Part shown: positions 8,539-17,027 of the stretch, one piece after another
How positions within the stretch are numbered: position 1 is the stretch's first letter
Layout: every line of letters begins with the position of its first letter
Assembly (NCBI GenBank): GCA_965249045.1
Contig: OZ252213.1
Location: 62,001-126,000, forward strand
Reading direction: 5' to 3'
Source: Nemesobacter sp965249045
GTDB lineage: Bacteria > Desulfobacterota_D > UBA1144 > Nemesobacterales > Nemesobacteraceae
Length of the DNA stretch: 64,000 bases
Translations under genes and position numbers: made by a program
Notes under the pieces: generated by a model
The model's input: the letters and a program-made list of their open reading frames with translations, nothing else
Database searches by the model: none
What the model was told of the DNA's origin: nothing

Positions 8539-9393
8539 GTGAGTATCAAAAATCTGTTTGCGGCGGTTCTGCTTGTCCTGACCGTCGCGCCTGTGGCGTG
8601 CCTGGCGAGAACACCCTGCCCCAAAAACATAATCTCGCTTACTTTAGCCTCAGACGAAATACTCGTTGACATTGTCGGTGACAGAAAAAAGATAGCCGCG
8701 CTCACCTATTTCTCGACAGACCCGCTGATTTCAAACGTAGTGGAGAAAGCACAGGGAATTCCGCAGGTCCGGGCGAACCTCGAACAGGTAATCACGAAAT
8801 CTCCCGATCTCGTGATACTCGCGAGCCACACGAACCCGAACATACGCGCGCACCTTGAGGCGGCAGGAATAAAGGTGCTTGTGCTCCACAAAATCGTCTC
8901 GCTTGAGAGCATAAAAAAGAACATAAAGATGTTGGGAGATGCGGTCTGCGAGGGGACCGCGGCAAAAACCCTCGTAGAGAACATGGAAAAACAGGTCGCA
9001 GACGCCAGAGCGAAAATCCCTCCGGACGCAAAAGCCCCGACGGTTCTTTTTTACGGAGCTCCCGGGTTTACAGTCGGCAAACACACGACCGTAAACGATA
9101 TAATAGAAAGTTCCGGAGCCATCAATCTTCCGGCCCGACTCGGGCTAAGCGGATACAGCAACATATCGACTGAGTACGTAATCCAAAACAACCCTGACCT
9201 GGTTCTTACAAGTAGTTATAATCCTTCTCACCCGGACTTTGTCGGCCAGATGTTCCAAAATTCCGCTTTCAGGGACAAAAAGATTATAGTCGTCGCGGGA
9301 AAGCATCTGGACGCCGCGTCTCATTACGCGGCGCAGGCCGTAATCGATCTGGTGAACTTGATTTTCAGAACGCAAAACAATGCCGATCGGTAA
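8539..9393 (+). CDS. Periplasmic binding protein of an iron/cobalamin-class ABC importer
   Basis: GTG start; a signal peptide (FAAVLLVLTVAPVACLART) is followed by a two-lobe helical-backbone metal receptor fold of the BtuF/FecB class. ISLTLASDEILVDIVGDRKKIAALT, SPDLVILASH and NPDLVLTSSYNP mark the two lobes. The Cys in the signal region lies in VACLA, not an ideal lipobox. The gene overlaps the permease by 14 nt, so the three genes are one operon. Substrate (Fe-siderophore, haem or B12) cannot be told from sequence, and no TonB receptor or cobalamin-type leader is near. Confidence 0.87.
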   Translation: MSIKNLFAAVLLVLTVAPVACLARTPCPKNIISLTLASDEILVDIVGDRKKIAALTYFSTDPLISNVVEKAQGIPQVRANLEQVITKSPDLVILASHTNPNIRAHLEAAGIKVLVLHKIVSLESIKKNIKMLGDAVCEGTAAKTLVENMEKQVADARAKIPPDAKAPTVLFYGAPGFTVGKHTTVNDIIESSGAINLPARLGLSGYSNISTEYVIQNNPDLVLTSSYNPSHPDFVGQMFQNSAFRDKKIIVVAGKHLDAASHYAAQAVIDLVNLIFRTQNNADR

Positions 9394-10417
9394 AAAAACG
9401 CTTTCCGTATACGTAATACTCGCTTCCCTTCTTGTGTTAACCGTCGTCGCATGCGTCTCGCTCGGGGCGGTGAGCGTTCCGTTTGACGATGTATTCCGCG
9501 TAATAGCTGGCAAATTACTCTGGTTAGATGCAGAAGCGGGGATTGAAAAATCACATGAACTTATCGTATGGAACGTGAGGCTTCCGAGGGTTCTGCTCGC
9601 CGCGACCATAGGTGGAGGTCTCTCAATTGTAGGAGCGGTAATGCAGGCGATGTTCAGAAATCCTCTGGCTGAGCCCGGAATACTGGGCTGGTCAAGCGGA
9701 GGAGCGTTTTTCGCCGTCTTGGCTATCTACACCGGTATTTACCAGCGGTGGTTTCTCCTGCTCCCTCTTGTCGCTTTCGCAGGCACCCTTCTCACGGCAT
9801 ATACGGTCTATGGAATATCCCGCTACAGGGGGTTTGTCGAGAACACGACACTTCTTCTCTGCGGAGTAGCCCTTGGAACGCTTTTTGTCTCTCTTACGAC
9901 TTTTGTGCTTTCTGTATCAAACGCATGGTCCATGAAGGAAATGCTTTTCTGGATAATGGGCGGAGTCGACTCGCGCACATGGACGCATTTCGCGATGGCA
10001 GCAGCGCCAGTGCTCACCGCCTCGATCATACTGCTTTTTTACGCGAAGAACCTAAACGCAAGACTCCTTGGCTACGAAACGGCCAAGACCCTAGGCGTTG
10101 ACATCGAAAAAACGACAAGACACCTGATAGTTCTCAGTTCCCTTATAGTCGGAGCAAGTGTGGCGGTAAGCGGTATCGTAGGATTCGTCGGACTTATAAT
10201 CCCGCACTCAGTAAGACTCATAATCGGAGTGGACCATCGACGGCTTCTGCCCGCGAGTTTTATCGCGGGAGCCATTTTTTTGCCCGTAGCTGACCTTATA
10301 GCAAGAACCGTTATGAGCCCTCAGGAACTGCGGCTCGGAATAATTACTTCTTTTATCGGAGTTCCTTTCTTTGTGTTTCTGCTGAGGCGAAATTTCAGCG
10401 GAAAAGGAATCGCATAA
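9380..10417 (+). CDS. FecCD-family ABC transporter permease
   Basis: 345 residues with about ten membrane segments. FecCD signatures are visible: VWNVRLPRVLLAATIGGGLSIVGAVMQAMFRNPLAEPGILG near residue 60, LLLCGVALGTLFVS, and the coupling region GIVGFVGLIIPHSVRLIIG(V)DHRRLLPASFIAGAIFL. It forms the homodimeric channel of the importer. It starts inside the binding-protein gene and ends 1 nt before the ATPase gene. Confidence 0.93.
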   Translation: MPIGKKTLSVYVILASLLVLTVVACVSLGAVSVPFDDVFRVIAGKLLWLDAEAGIEKSHELIVWNVRLPRVLLAATIGGGLSIVGAVMQAMFRNPLAEPGILGWSSGGAFFAVLAIYTGIYQRWFLLLPLVAFAGTLLTAYTVYGISRYRGFVENTTLLLCGVALGTLFVSLTTFVLSVSNAWSMKEMLFWIMGGVDSRTWTHFAMAAAPVLTASIILLFYAKNLNARLLGYETAKTLGVDIEKTTRHLIVLSSLIVGASVAVSGIVGFVGLIIPHSVRLIIGVDHRRLLPASFIAGAIFLPVADLIARTVMSPQELRLGIITSFIGVPFFVFLLRRNFSGKGIA

Positions 10418-10418
10418 A

Positions 10419-11192
10419 ATGCAAAAAGAAAAACAATCCATAAAGGCATCGGAATTGAGTTACGGCGTAAACGGGAAAACAATAGTTGCCGACGCAAGCT
10501 TTGAGATCGAAAAAAACGAGTTTCTTTGTGTAATAGGCCCTAACGGAGCAGGAAAGTCCACGCTTCTTCGGCTTCTCACCCGGATACTCAACCCCTCGGA
10601 GGGCCGCATACTGCTTGACGGAAAAGATCTCCGCCAGTACGAGGCAAAAAAGCTTTACAGAAAAATATCGTTTCTCCCCCAGACATCCTATTTCGATTTT
10701 CCGCTAAGCGTACTTGAGGTAGTGCTCACGGGGAGATATCCGTATCTCGGAATTCTCGAGAGCGAGAGCGAAGAGGATATAAAACGAGCCGAGGACTGTC
10801 TTTCGCTTGTAGACATGGAGGGGTTTTCTCAAAGAAAAGTAACGACGCTTTCGGGAGGAGAGCAGCAGAGGGTGTCGATCGCGAGGGTGCTTGCGCAGGA
10901 AACGGATTTTATTTTCCTTGACGAACCCTCTTCCCACCTCGACATACATCACAAGTTCGCTCTCATGGAGCTGCTCAGATCAATCGCGCGGAAAGGAAAA
11001 GGAGTCGTCGCGGTTCTCCATGATCTGAGTCTTGCCAGCAGGTTCTGCGACAGGGTGCTTGTGCTTGAAAACGGACGGACCGTCGCCCTTGGGGAACCGT
11101 CGCGTGTGCTTTCCGAAAAACTTCTCTCATCGGTATTCAAAGTAAAGGGTTCCCGGGATCCGGGAAACGGAAATCTTTTTGTTTTCCGTTAA
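10419..11192 (+). CDS. ATPase subunit of iron/cobalamin-class ABC importer
   Basis: 257 residues with a complete ATP cassette: Walker A GPNGAGKSTLL, Q-loop LPQTSYFDFPLSVLEVVLTGR, signature LSGGEQQRVSIARVLAQ, Walker B FIFLDEPSSHLDIHH and the switch His in AVLHDLSLASRFCDRV. The gene order binding protein-permease-ATPase matches FecBCD/BtuCDF-type systems. It is the last gene of the operon; a promoter and a tRNA gene follow. Confidence 0.95.
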   Translation: MQKEKQSIKASELSYGVNGKTIVADASFEIEKNEFLCVIGPNGAGKSTLLRLLTRILNPSEGRILLDGKDLRQYEAKKLYRKISFLPQTSYFDFPLSVLEVVLTGRYPYLGILESESEEDIKRAEDCLSLVDMEGFSQRKVTTLSGGEQQRVSIARVLAQETDFIFLDEPSSHLDIHHKFALMELLRSIARKGKGVVAVLHDLSLASRFCDRVLVLENGRTVALGEPSRVLSEKLLSSVFKVKGSRDPGNGNLFVFR

Positions 11193-11240
11193 ATACAAGG
11201 GGAGTAAAAATCGGGTTTTTATATTTTTCGACCGGTAAAT

Positions 11241-11268
11241 TTGACAAAAAAATCCGATTAAATATATT
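11241..11268 (+). promoter_or_regulatory. Sigma-70-type promoter of the tRNA gene
   Basis: TTGACA at 11241-11246 and TATATT at 11263-11268 are separated by 16 bp. The predicted start is about 10 nt before the tRNA, which fits a short 5' leader removed by RNase P. Confidence 0.7.
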
Positions 11269-11287
11269 CTGTTGCCTAGTTTTATTA

Positions 11288-11361
<74 letters not shown>

Positions 11362-11490
11362 GAATTGAGAAAAGAAAGACCATGAAGGTCAATAGAGAAA
11401 AAACAGAAGCAATCCCCTTCCAAAAACGCAAAAATATTATCTTCTCCTCACAAAAGCATAGTGATACCGCTTCGCCCAAAGTAAAAAATT

Positions 11491-12192
11491 ATGGAACAGT
11501 ATATTGAGAGTTTGCAGAAGCTTCAGACAGTTGACATAAGAATCAGAGAGTTAACAGAAGGGCTTGAAAGATATCCAAGCGAAATCGACAATCTTAAAAA
11601 AGATCTTCTGGAAAAAGAAGAATCAATACAGCTAAAAGAGGCCAAGCTTGCGGAACTCAGGGCGCAGAGAAACGACTTTGAGTCCTCGCTTCGCTCCAAT
11701 CAGGAATCCATAAAGAACTCCGAGGCCAGACTGTTCGCCATAAAAACTCACAGGGAATACGAAGCGCTCCAGAAAGAAATAACCGATACCAGGAAGGAAA
11801 CCCTCGAAATAGAAGACCAGACGATCTCCGTAATGGCAGAGATTGAAGAGACCGAGACGGCGCTTGGCGAAGAAAAGGAAAACTACGCGACCCTAGAAGA
11901 GCAATATGCGCAGCAGATCGTGGAGAAAGAAAAAAAGATTGAAGAACTCGAAATTTCCCGCGAACCCGCGGAAAGGGAAAAAAGTGAACTGGTGTCCAAG
12001 ATAGACCCGAAGATACTCCCGCTTTACGAAAAGATCTTCAAGAAAAACGGCAGGGCGCTTGCGCTTGCCGAAAACGAACAATGTACCAGCTGCCACATAA
12101 ACATCCCCCCTCAGCTATACAACGAAATACTGAAACGGCTAAAGCCGATTCAGTGCCCGAGCTGCAAGAAAATTCTTTACACTAAACCATAA
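11491..12192 (+). CDS. Coiled-coil protein with C-terminal C4 zinc ribbon (COG1579 type)
   Basis: 233 residues. Residues 1-180 are almost entirely charged heptad-like helix (QKLQTVDIRIRELTEG through KEKKIEELEISREPAEREK). The C-terminus carries a C4 zinc ribbon, CTSCHINIPPQ...IQCPSCKKILY. This is the architecture of the COG1579 family, predicted nucleic-acid-binding proteins often next to rnhA/rnpB-like RNA genes. Here it lies 28 nt before an RNase HI gene and close to rnpB, which supports a role in RNA metabolism. No experimental function is assumed. Confidence 0.88.
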   Translation: MEQYIESLQKLQTVDIRIRELTEGLERYPSEIDNLKKDLLEKEESIQLKEAKLAELRAQRNDFESSLRSNQESIKNSEARLFAIKTHREYEALQKEITDTRKETLEIEDQTISVMAEIEETETALGEEKENYATLEEQYAQQIVEKEKKIEELEISREPAEREKSELVSKIDPKILPLYEKIFKKNGRALALAENEQCTSCHINIPPQLYNEILKRLKPIQCPSCKKILYTKP

Positions 12193-12220
12193 CCACCCAA
12201 GCGGTTATCCTCCCGAGAAC

Positions 12221-12637
12221 ATGTCCCCCGGAAAAACAACCGAAGTCTACATAGACGGAGCGTCAAGAGGAAACCCGGGAGAATCCGGCATCGGAGTTCT
12301 TATAATCCGCCCTGACGCAAGCAGAGAGGAAATAAGAGAATATATCGGCAGGGGAACGAACAACGAGGCTGAATACAAAGCGCTCATCAAAGCTCTCGCC
12401 TATCTGGTGGCCGAAGGAAGCCCCACGGTAAAAATCCACACCGACTCCCAACTCGTCGCAAGTCAGATGAACGGGCTCTGGAAGGTAAAGGACCCGAAGC
12501 TTAGAATCCTGCACTCAGAAGCGAAAAAGCTCGTCTCCTTGATCCCCACATTCGAAATAGAGTATATCCCCAGGGAGAAGAACACCGAGGCCGACGGCCT
12601 TGCTAACGAGGCGATAGATAGATACTTTAATGACTAG
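12221..12637 (+). CDS. Ribonuclease HI-like protein
   Basis: 138 residues with the RNase H acidic residues in place: first Asp in VYIDGASRGNPGESGIGVLI, Glu in GTNNEAEYKALIKAL, Asp in KIHTDSQLVASQMNG, and the final Asp in REKNTEADGLANEAID. It is the compact bacterial/archaeal RNase HI subtype that degrades RNA in RNA:DNA hybrids. Its stop codon TAG (12635-12637) touches the first base of the rnpB helix, so the RNase P RNA is probably transcribed at least partly through this gene. Confidence 0.92.
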   Translation: MSPGKTTEVYIDGASRGNPGESGIGVLIIRPDASREEIREYIGRGTNNEAEYKALIKALAYLVAEGSPTVKIHTDSQLVASQMNGLWKVKDPKLRILHSEAKKLVSLIPTFEIEYIPREKNTEADGLANEAIDRYFND

Positions 12638-13006
12638 CGAGTCGGCCGTGCGGTCGCCCGCGGTTTGTCCGCGGGAGGAAAGTCCGAGCTTCACGGGGCA
12701 GGGCGCTGGTTAACGACCAGGTGTCGCGAGACAACGGAAAGTGCAGCAGAAAGTATACCGCCTGGGCGCCGCAGGCGTTCCGGTAAGGGTGAAAAGGTGG
12801 TGTAAGAGACCACCGCTCCGAAAGTGATGGAGGAGGCAAGGCAAACCCCGCCCGAAGAAAGACAAATAGGAAAACGCCCGGACCACGGTCCGGTCAGGGT
12901 TGCCCGCCCTGGTTTTCGGGTAGTCGCTTAAGGTATCCTGGCAACAGGTATCTCAGATGGATGACCGTGCTTGACAGAACTCGGCTTACAGGCCGACTCG
13001 CTTTTT
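12637..13006 (+). ncRNA. rnpB: RNase P RNA, bacterial type A
   Basis: The ends pair perfectly over 11 bp: GCGAGTCGGCC at 12637-12647 with GGCCGACTCGC at 12991-13001. Conserved blocks are present: GAGGAAAGTCCGAGCTTC near the 5' end, a purine-rich AAGGGTGAAAAGGTG middle, and the 3' ACAGAACTCGGCTTACAGGCC. A T-run (13002-13006) directly after the closing helix serves as terminator. Length about 365 nt is normal for type A. It is the catalytic RNA maturing tRNA 5' ends; the tRNA 1.3 kb upstream is one substrate. Confidence 0.97.
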
Positions 13007-13075
13007 CTAACGGCTATTTGCACCCGGATTCAATAATCTTTTGCGCACCTTATTGTTTTACATCCGCGCAGCGAC

Positions 13076-15721
13076 TCACTCAGGCTGCTCGTCCCCTTCC
13101 GTTACGCTTTTAAGTACCCGTTCCCTGTAGTTTCGCGCCAACTCCAGAGTCGGATCAAGAGAAAGTGCGCGGTCAAAGCTCGCAAGCGCTTCCTCCGCCC
13201 TGCCGATCTTAAAGAGCGCGATGCCGATTTGGGAATGCGTCGTCGCGTTTTCGGGTTCGATCTGCGCGAGCACCCGATAGCGGTCCAAGGCTTCCCCGTA
13301 ACGTTCCTGAGCCAGCAGCAGTTCCGCCAAACCGTTAATGGCCTCCTTAAAACCCGGGCCAATCCGCAACGCGCTCTCGTAGTGTTCCTCGGCCTCGTCG
13401 TAACGGCCCATCTCCCCCAACGCCTGGCCTGTGAGATAATGCAGGGTGGGCGCCAGTGGGAAATCCGGCATCAGTTCAAAAACTCTTTTCATGCTTGAAA
13501 CGGCCTCGGGGTAACGGCCCAGACGGTAAAGCGAATCTCCCATGCCGGCGTAGATCAAGGCGAAATCCGGATTCGCCTCTATGGCGTCCCAATACCACTT
13601 AAGCGACTCCTCGTAGCGCTTCTGCCCCCGGAGATCTTCGGCCCTGGAGAAAAAAGTCCCTGCGTTACCCGGACCGCTTTCCCTGATACTGCTACTACTT
13701 GTTTGATCTTGCACATCATGAGGCGGACCTATTCCCCGCAATGCCCGACCCATGAGATAACGCAGGGTGGGAGCCATCGGGAAATCAGGCTGAAGCTCAA
13801 GGGCACGTTTTATACTCGAAACGGCCTCGGGGTAGCGGCCAAGCTGGTAAAGCGAATCACCCATGCCGGCGTAGGCCAAAGCGAAATCCGGATCCACTTC
13901 AATGGCAAAGCGATACCACCTGAGCGATTCCTCATGTAGTTTTCGCCCCCGCAGATCTTCGGCCCGGGAGAAAAAAGCCACCGGGTCACCCGGATTCATT
14001 CCCAGGCTCAGTTTCACGCTGAGTTCAAAGTGCCTGTCCGCCTCATCGTGGCGGCCCATCTTCCGCAACCCTTGGGCTATAAGGGAATGGAGCCTAGGCG
14101 CCGTCTCAAAATCAGGCTGAAGTTCAAGAGCACGCTTTATGCTCGAAACAGCCTCCGGGTATCGCTCCATCTGGAAAAACACTGTTCCTATGCCCGCGTG
14201 GTTCAATGGTTCTTCAGGCTCTAGCTTGATTGCCGTTCCGTACCACTTAAGCGATTCCTCGTAACGCTGCTGTCCCTTTAGAGCCTCTCCCAAGTTCCTG
14301 AAAGCCTTGACGTTTAGCGGAAATATCTCGAGGGAGTTGCGCAGAGATCTCTCCGCCTCCTCAAACCGGTTAAGTCTCAGCAGGGCCATACCCACGTTCT
14401 GATGAGCCGCCCATGATTGGGGATTAAAGGAGATGACGTGGTTAAACAGGGAAAGCTCGTTTTTGTAGACGCCTGTATGATTCCAGGTAGCAATGCCAAG
14501 CAAGGCAAGCACGACCAAGGCGATGCCCTTTGTAGTCTTGTGCGCCGCGGGCGACAACCTGTCGGCGATCCGCGTGGCGGCGGCGGCGAAAAGTATGATC
14601 ATCCCAATACCGGCCAGATACTGGAAACGGTCCGCCACAAAAGAATGTCCCATGTAACTGTAGTCAACGAGACCGAGCGTCGGAGACAGCGTGACCGCGA
14701 AAAAAAGCGCGCAGGCAAGAGGTCCCCTGCCGATCCGGCGGCGCATGATCCAGAGCCCCGCGGCCACAGCTACCGCGGCGGCGAAATATATCCAGCCAAG
14801 CGGGTCCGCCGCGTCAATCTCCCAGTGCGGGTAGATCACGGCAAGGTTCATGGGCCAAAGCAGTTTTTCCGCGTAGAACCACAAGGCCCGTGAGGCAATA
14901 AGCAACCGCTCATAGACGGAATAATCAAAAGAGAGAGCCGTGTGAGCTTTATAAAACCAGATGTCAAATCCCCCGACCACAAGCCCGACAAGAAAAAACG
15001 GTGCCACCCGCAGAAAATATCTCGCGGTAACACGACCTTCCTTCCACCATTGCCAGATCAGAAGCGCCGCCGGTAAGGTAATCGCGATCGACTTGCAGAG
15101 CAGAGCCGCCGCGAAAAGAAGAAGCGCCGCTACATAGGGCCTGGTACGGGGTGATTCGACGAAGCGGACCCACATGAAAAACGCAGATAGATAAAGCAGG
15201 GCCGAGAGCAGGTCTTTTCGGGAAATAATCCACGCGACCGATTCGGTGTGCAGGGGGTGCACCGCAAACACCGCAGCCGCGAACCACGCGCCGGGAACCC
15301 CCAAGCGCATAAGCAGACGCCAGAGAAGCGCCGTGTTTGCGAAGTGGAGCAGAAGATTGACTATGTGATAGCCCAGCGGGTCAAATCCCCAGAGCTTGTG
15401 CTCTAGCCAGAAAGTCGTATAGAGAAGCGGCCAGTAGTGCCCCTCCACGGCGTCTCTCTGCAGATAGGCAGTCACAGGATCGAACCACAGCCGCCAGATA
15501 CCGTCCCAGCTGGAAACGGCCTTGAGTTTCGTTAACAGAAAATCATCCCATATGAATTCCCCCCACAGAACCGGAAAATAACTTGCCGCTACAAGCACTC
15601 CCAGAATCAGCAAATAAACTGCGGAACTTCGCGATATCCCGAACCCCATAACCGTTACTCCGGAATCCGCCGATGTCTTCACGGGCGCCGTGCCGACACT
15701 TTCTTTTTTCTCGGTAGGCAT
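13076..15721 (-). CDS. Large membrane protein: GT-C/TMTC-like N-half plus TPR C-half
   Basis: 881 residues. Residues about 28-420 hold many membrane segments with GT-C glycosyltransferase-type landmarks: EFIWDDFLLTKL (acidic pair in the first lumenal loop), HYWPLLYTTFWLEHKLWG, and VHPLHTESVAWIISRKDLLS. This is the arrangement of TMTC/PMT-related proteins. Residues about 430-870 are about ten TPR units (NVGMALLRLNRFEEAERSLRNSL; LNHAGIGTVFFQMERYPEAVSS). Several TPR units are near-identical at the DNA level (YPEAVSSIKRALELQPDF twice), pointing to recent internal duplication. Probable protein O-glycosylation or cell-surface role; substrate unknown. It converges on rnpB. Confidence 0.8.
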   Translation of the reverse strand: MPTEKKESVGTAPVKTSADSGVTVMGFGISRSSAVYLLILGVLVAASYFPVLWGEFIWDDFLLTKLKAVSSWDGIWRLWFDPVTAYLQRDAVEGHYWPLLYTTFWLEHKLWGFDPLGYHIVNLLLHFANTALLWRLLMRLGVPGAWFAAAVFAVHPLHTESVAWIISRKDLLSALLYLSAFFMWVRFVESPRTRPYVAALLLFAAALLCKSIAITLPAALLIWQWWKEGRVTARYFLRVAPFFLVGLVVGGFDIWFYKAHTALSFDYSVYERLLIASRALWFYAEKLLWPMNLAVIYPHWEIDAADPLGWIYFAAAVAVAAGLWIMRRRIGRGPLACALFFAVTLSPTLGLVDYSYMGHSFVADRFQYLAGIGMIILFAAAATRIADRLSPAAHKTTKGIALVVLALLGIATWNHTGVYKNELSLFNHVISFNPQSWAAHQNVGMALLRLNRFEEAERSLRNSLEIFPLNVKAFRNLGEALKGQQRYEESLKWYGTAIKLEPEEPLNHAGIGTVFFQMERYPEAVSSIKRALELQPDFETAPRLHSLIAQGLRKMGRHDEADRHFELSVKLSLGMNPGDPVAFFSRAEDLRGRKLHEESLRWYRFAIEVDPDFALAYAGMGDSLYQLGRYPEAVSSIKRALELQPDFPMAPTLRYLMGRALRGIGPPHDVQDQTSSSSIRESGPGNAGTFFSRAEDLRGQKRYEESLKWYWDAIEANPDFALIYAGMGDSLYRLGRYPEAVSSMKRVFELMPDFPLAPTLHYLTGQALGEMGRYDEAEEHYESALRIGPGFKEAINGLAELLLAQERYGEALDRYRVLAQIEPENATTHSQIGIALFKIGRAEEALASFDRALSLDPTLELARNYRERVLKSVTEGDEQPE

Positions 15722-15794
15722 TTACTTAAGAAAAAATATTAAGTTTGAGTTCGCCGGTGTTGCATAACTCTCATAGGAGAAAAGCCGGATTCGC

Positions 15795-16994
15795 TTATTT
15801 GATCACGACTCTCAGGAACTCTTTTTTTCCAATCTTAACCTCAAAAGCGGCGTCGTCAGGGAAAACTGAATTCGGGTCGGTATACTTCTCCCCGTTTATG
15901 ACGAGCCCTCCTTGGGATATTAGCCTTTTCGCCTGCCCTTTCGTATCAACTGAATCGGATACTTCCAAAACAAGGTCGACTACCTTGCGGGAGCGTGCGG
16001 TGTAGATCTTTTCCTTCGCGTCTTCCGGGAAAGATCTTTTTGAAAACTTGGTTTCAAAATCCCGGGCGGCTTCCAGGGCACTTTGCGAGTCGTGAAGCCA
16101 AGAAACGATTTCCGAGGCAAGGGCTTTTTTAGCCTCCATAGGATGACGGGCTTTCAGCTTTTGTATCTCTTTTTCATTGCGGGAGCTTAGAAGAAGATAG
16201 TATCTCCACATAAGCTCATCTGAAATCGACATCATCTTTCCGTATATATCCTGGGGAGATTCGTCAAGTCCTATGTAGTTCCCGAGGGACTTAGACATCT
16301 TTTTTACCCCGTCGGTTCCCTCAAGTATAGGAAGAAAAACTCCTACCTGCGGAGACTGTCCGTAATGTCTCTGGAAATCGCGGCCGAGCAGTATGTTAAA
16401 GGTCTGATCCGTGCCGCCGAGCTCAACGTCGCAGTGCATCTGCACCGAGTCGTATGCCTGCACCAAGGGATATATGAATTCCCTGAGAGAAATGGATACC
16501 CCTTCCTTGTACCTCTTTGAGAAATCATCCCGATCCAGTATCCGGGAAACGTTAACCAGAGAAGTAAGCCCGAGAAGCTCCTCTGAACCGAGGTCGCTGA
16601 GCCAGCGGGAGTTTGAAAAAACCCGGGTCTTTTTTTTGTCAAGGACCTTAAAAACCTGACGTTCGTAAGTCCTTGAGTTCTTGATTATTTCCTCTCTTGA
16701 GATTGACGGGCGGGTTTCGCTTCTCCCCGAGGGGTCGCCTATATAGGCAGTGAAATCTCCTATGAGGAAAAGAACCTCGTGTCCCAGGGTCTGAAAATCG
16801 CGAAGTTTCTTGAGGATTATCCCATGACCCAGATGCAGGTCTGGAGAGGTGGGATCGAACCCTGCCTTTACCTTAAGAGGCCGATTGCTCTTCACTGAGG
16901 CTTCAAGCTTCAAAAGAAGCTCCTCTTCGGGAATTATCGCCTCAGTTCCCCTTTTTATTACCTTTAACTGCTCTTTAGGATCAGCAAAAGCCAT
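15795..16994 (-). CDS. tyrS: Tyrosyl-tRNA synthetase
   Basis: 399 residues with class I motifs: the HIGH equivalent HLGHGIILKKL near residue 55, KMSKS in GVKKMSKSLGNY near residue 230, and the tyrosine-binding QAYDSV...ELGGTDQTFN. A C-terminal S4 RNA-binding domain (SDSVDTKGQAKRLISQGGLVINGEKYTDP) completes the protein. Length and the GFDPTSPDLHLGH form place it in the TyrRS subgroup widespread outside Enterobacteria. Attaches Tyr to tRNA-Tyr. No T-box element is visible upstream. Confidence 0.96.
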   Translation of the reverse strand: MAFADPKEQLKVIKRGTEAIIPEEELLLKLEASVKSNRPLKVKAGFDPTSPDLHLGHGIILKKLRDFQTLGHEVLFLIGDFTAYIGDPSGRSETRPSISREEIIKNSRTYERQVFKVLDKKKTRVFSNSRWLSDLGSEELLGLTSLVNVSRILDRDDFSKRYKEGVSISLREFIYPLVQAYDSVQMHCDVELGGTDQTFNILLGRDFQRHYGQSPQVGVFLPILEGTDGVKKMSKSLGNYIGLDESPQDIYGKMMSISDELMWRYYLLLSSRNEKEIQKLKARHPMEAKKALASEIVSWLHDSQSALEAARDFETKFSKRSFPEDAKEKIYTARSRKVVDLVLEVSDSVDTKGQAKRLISQGGLVINGEKYTDPNSVFPDDAAFEVKIGKKEFLRVVIK

Positions 16995-17027
16995 CTAGAA
17001 AGTCCTCCTCGTAACGTTAGAGAGTGT

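Noticed and set aside
13229..14893. Several plus-strand frames opposite the TPR gene
   Set aside because: They mirror repeated TPR codons and have no protein-like features or ribosome sites.
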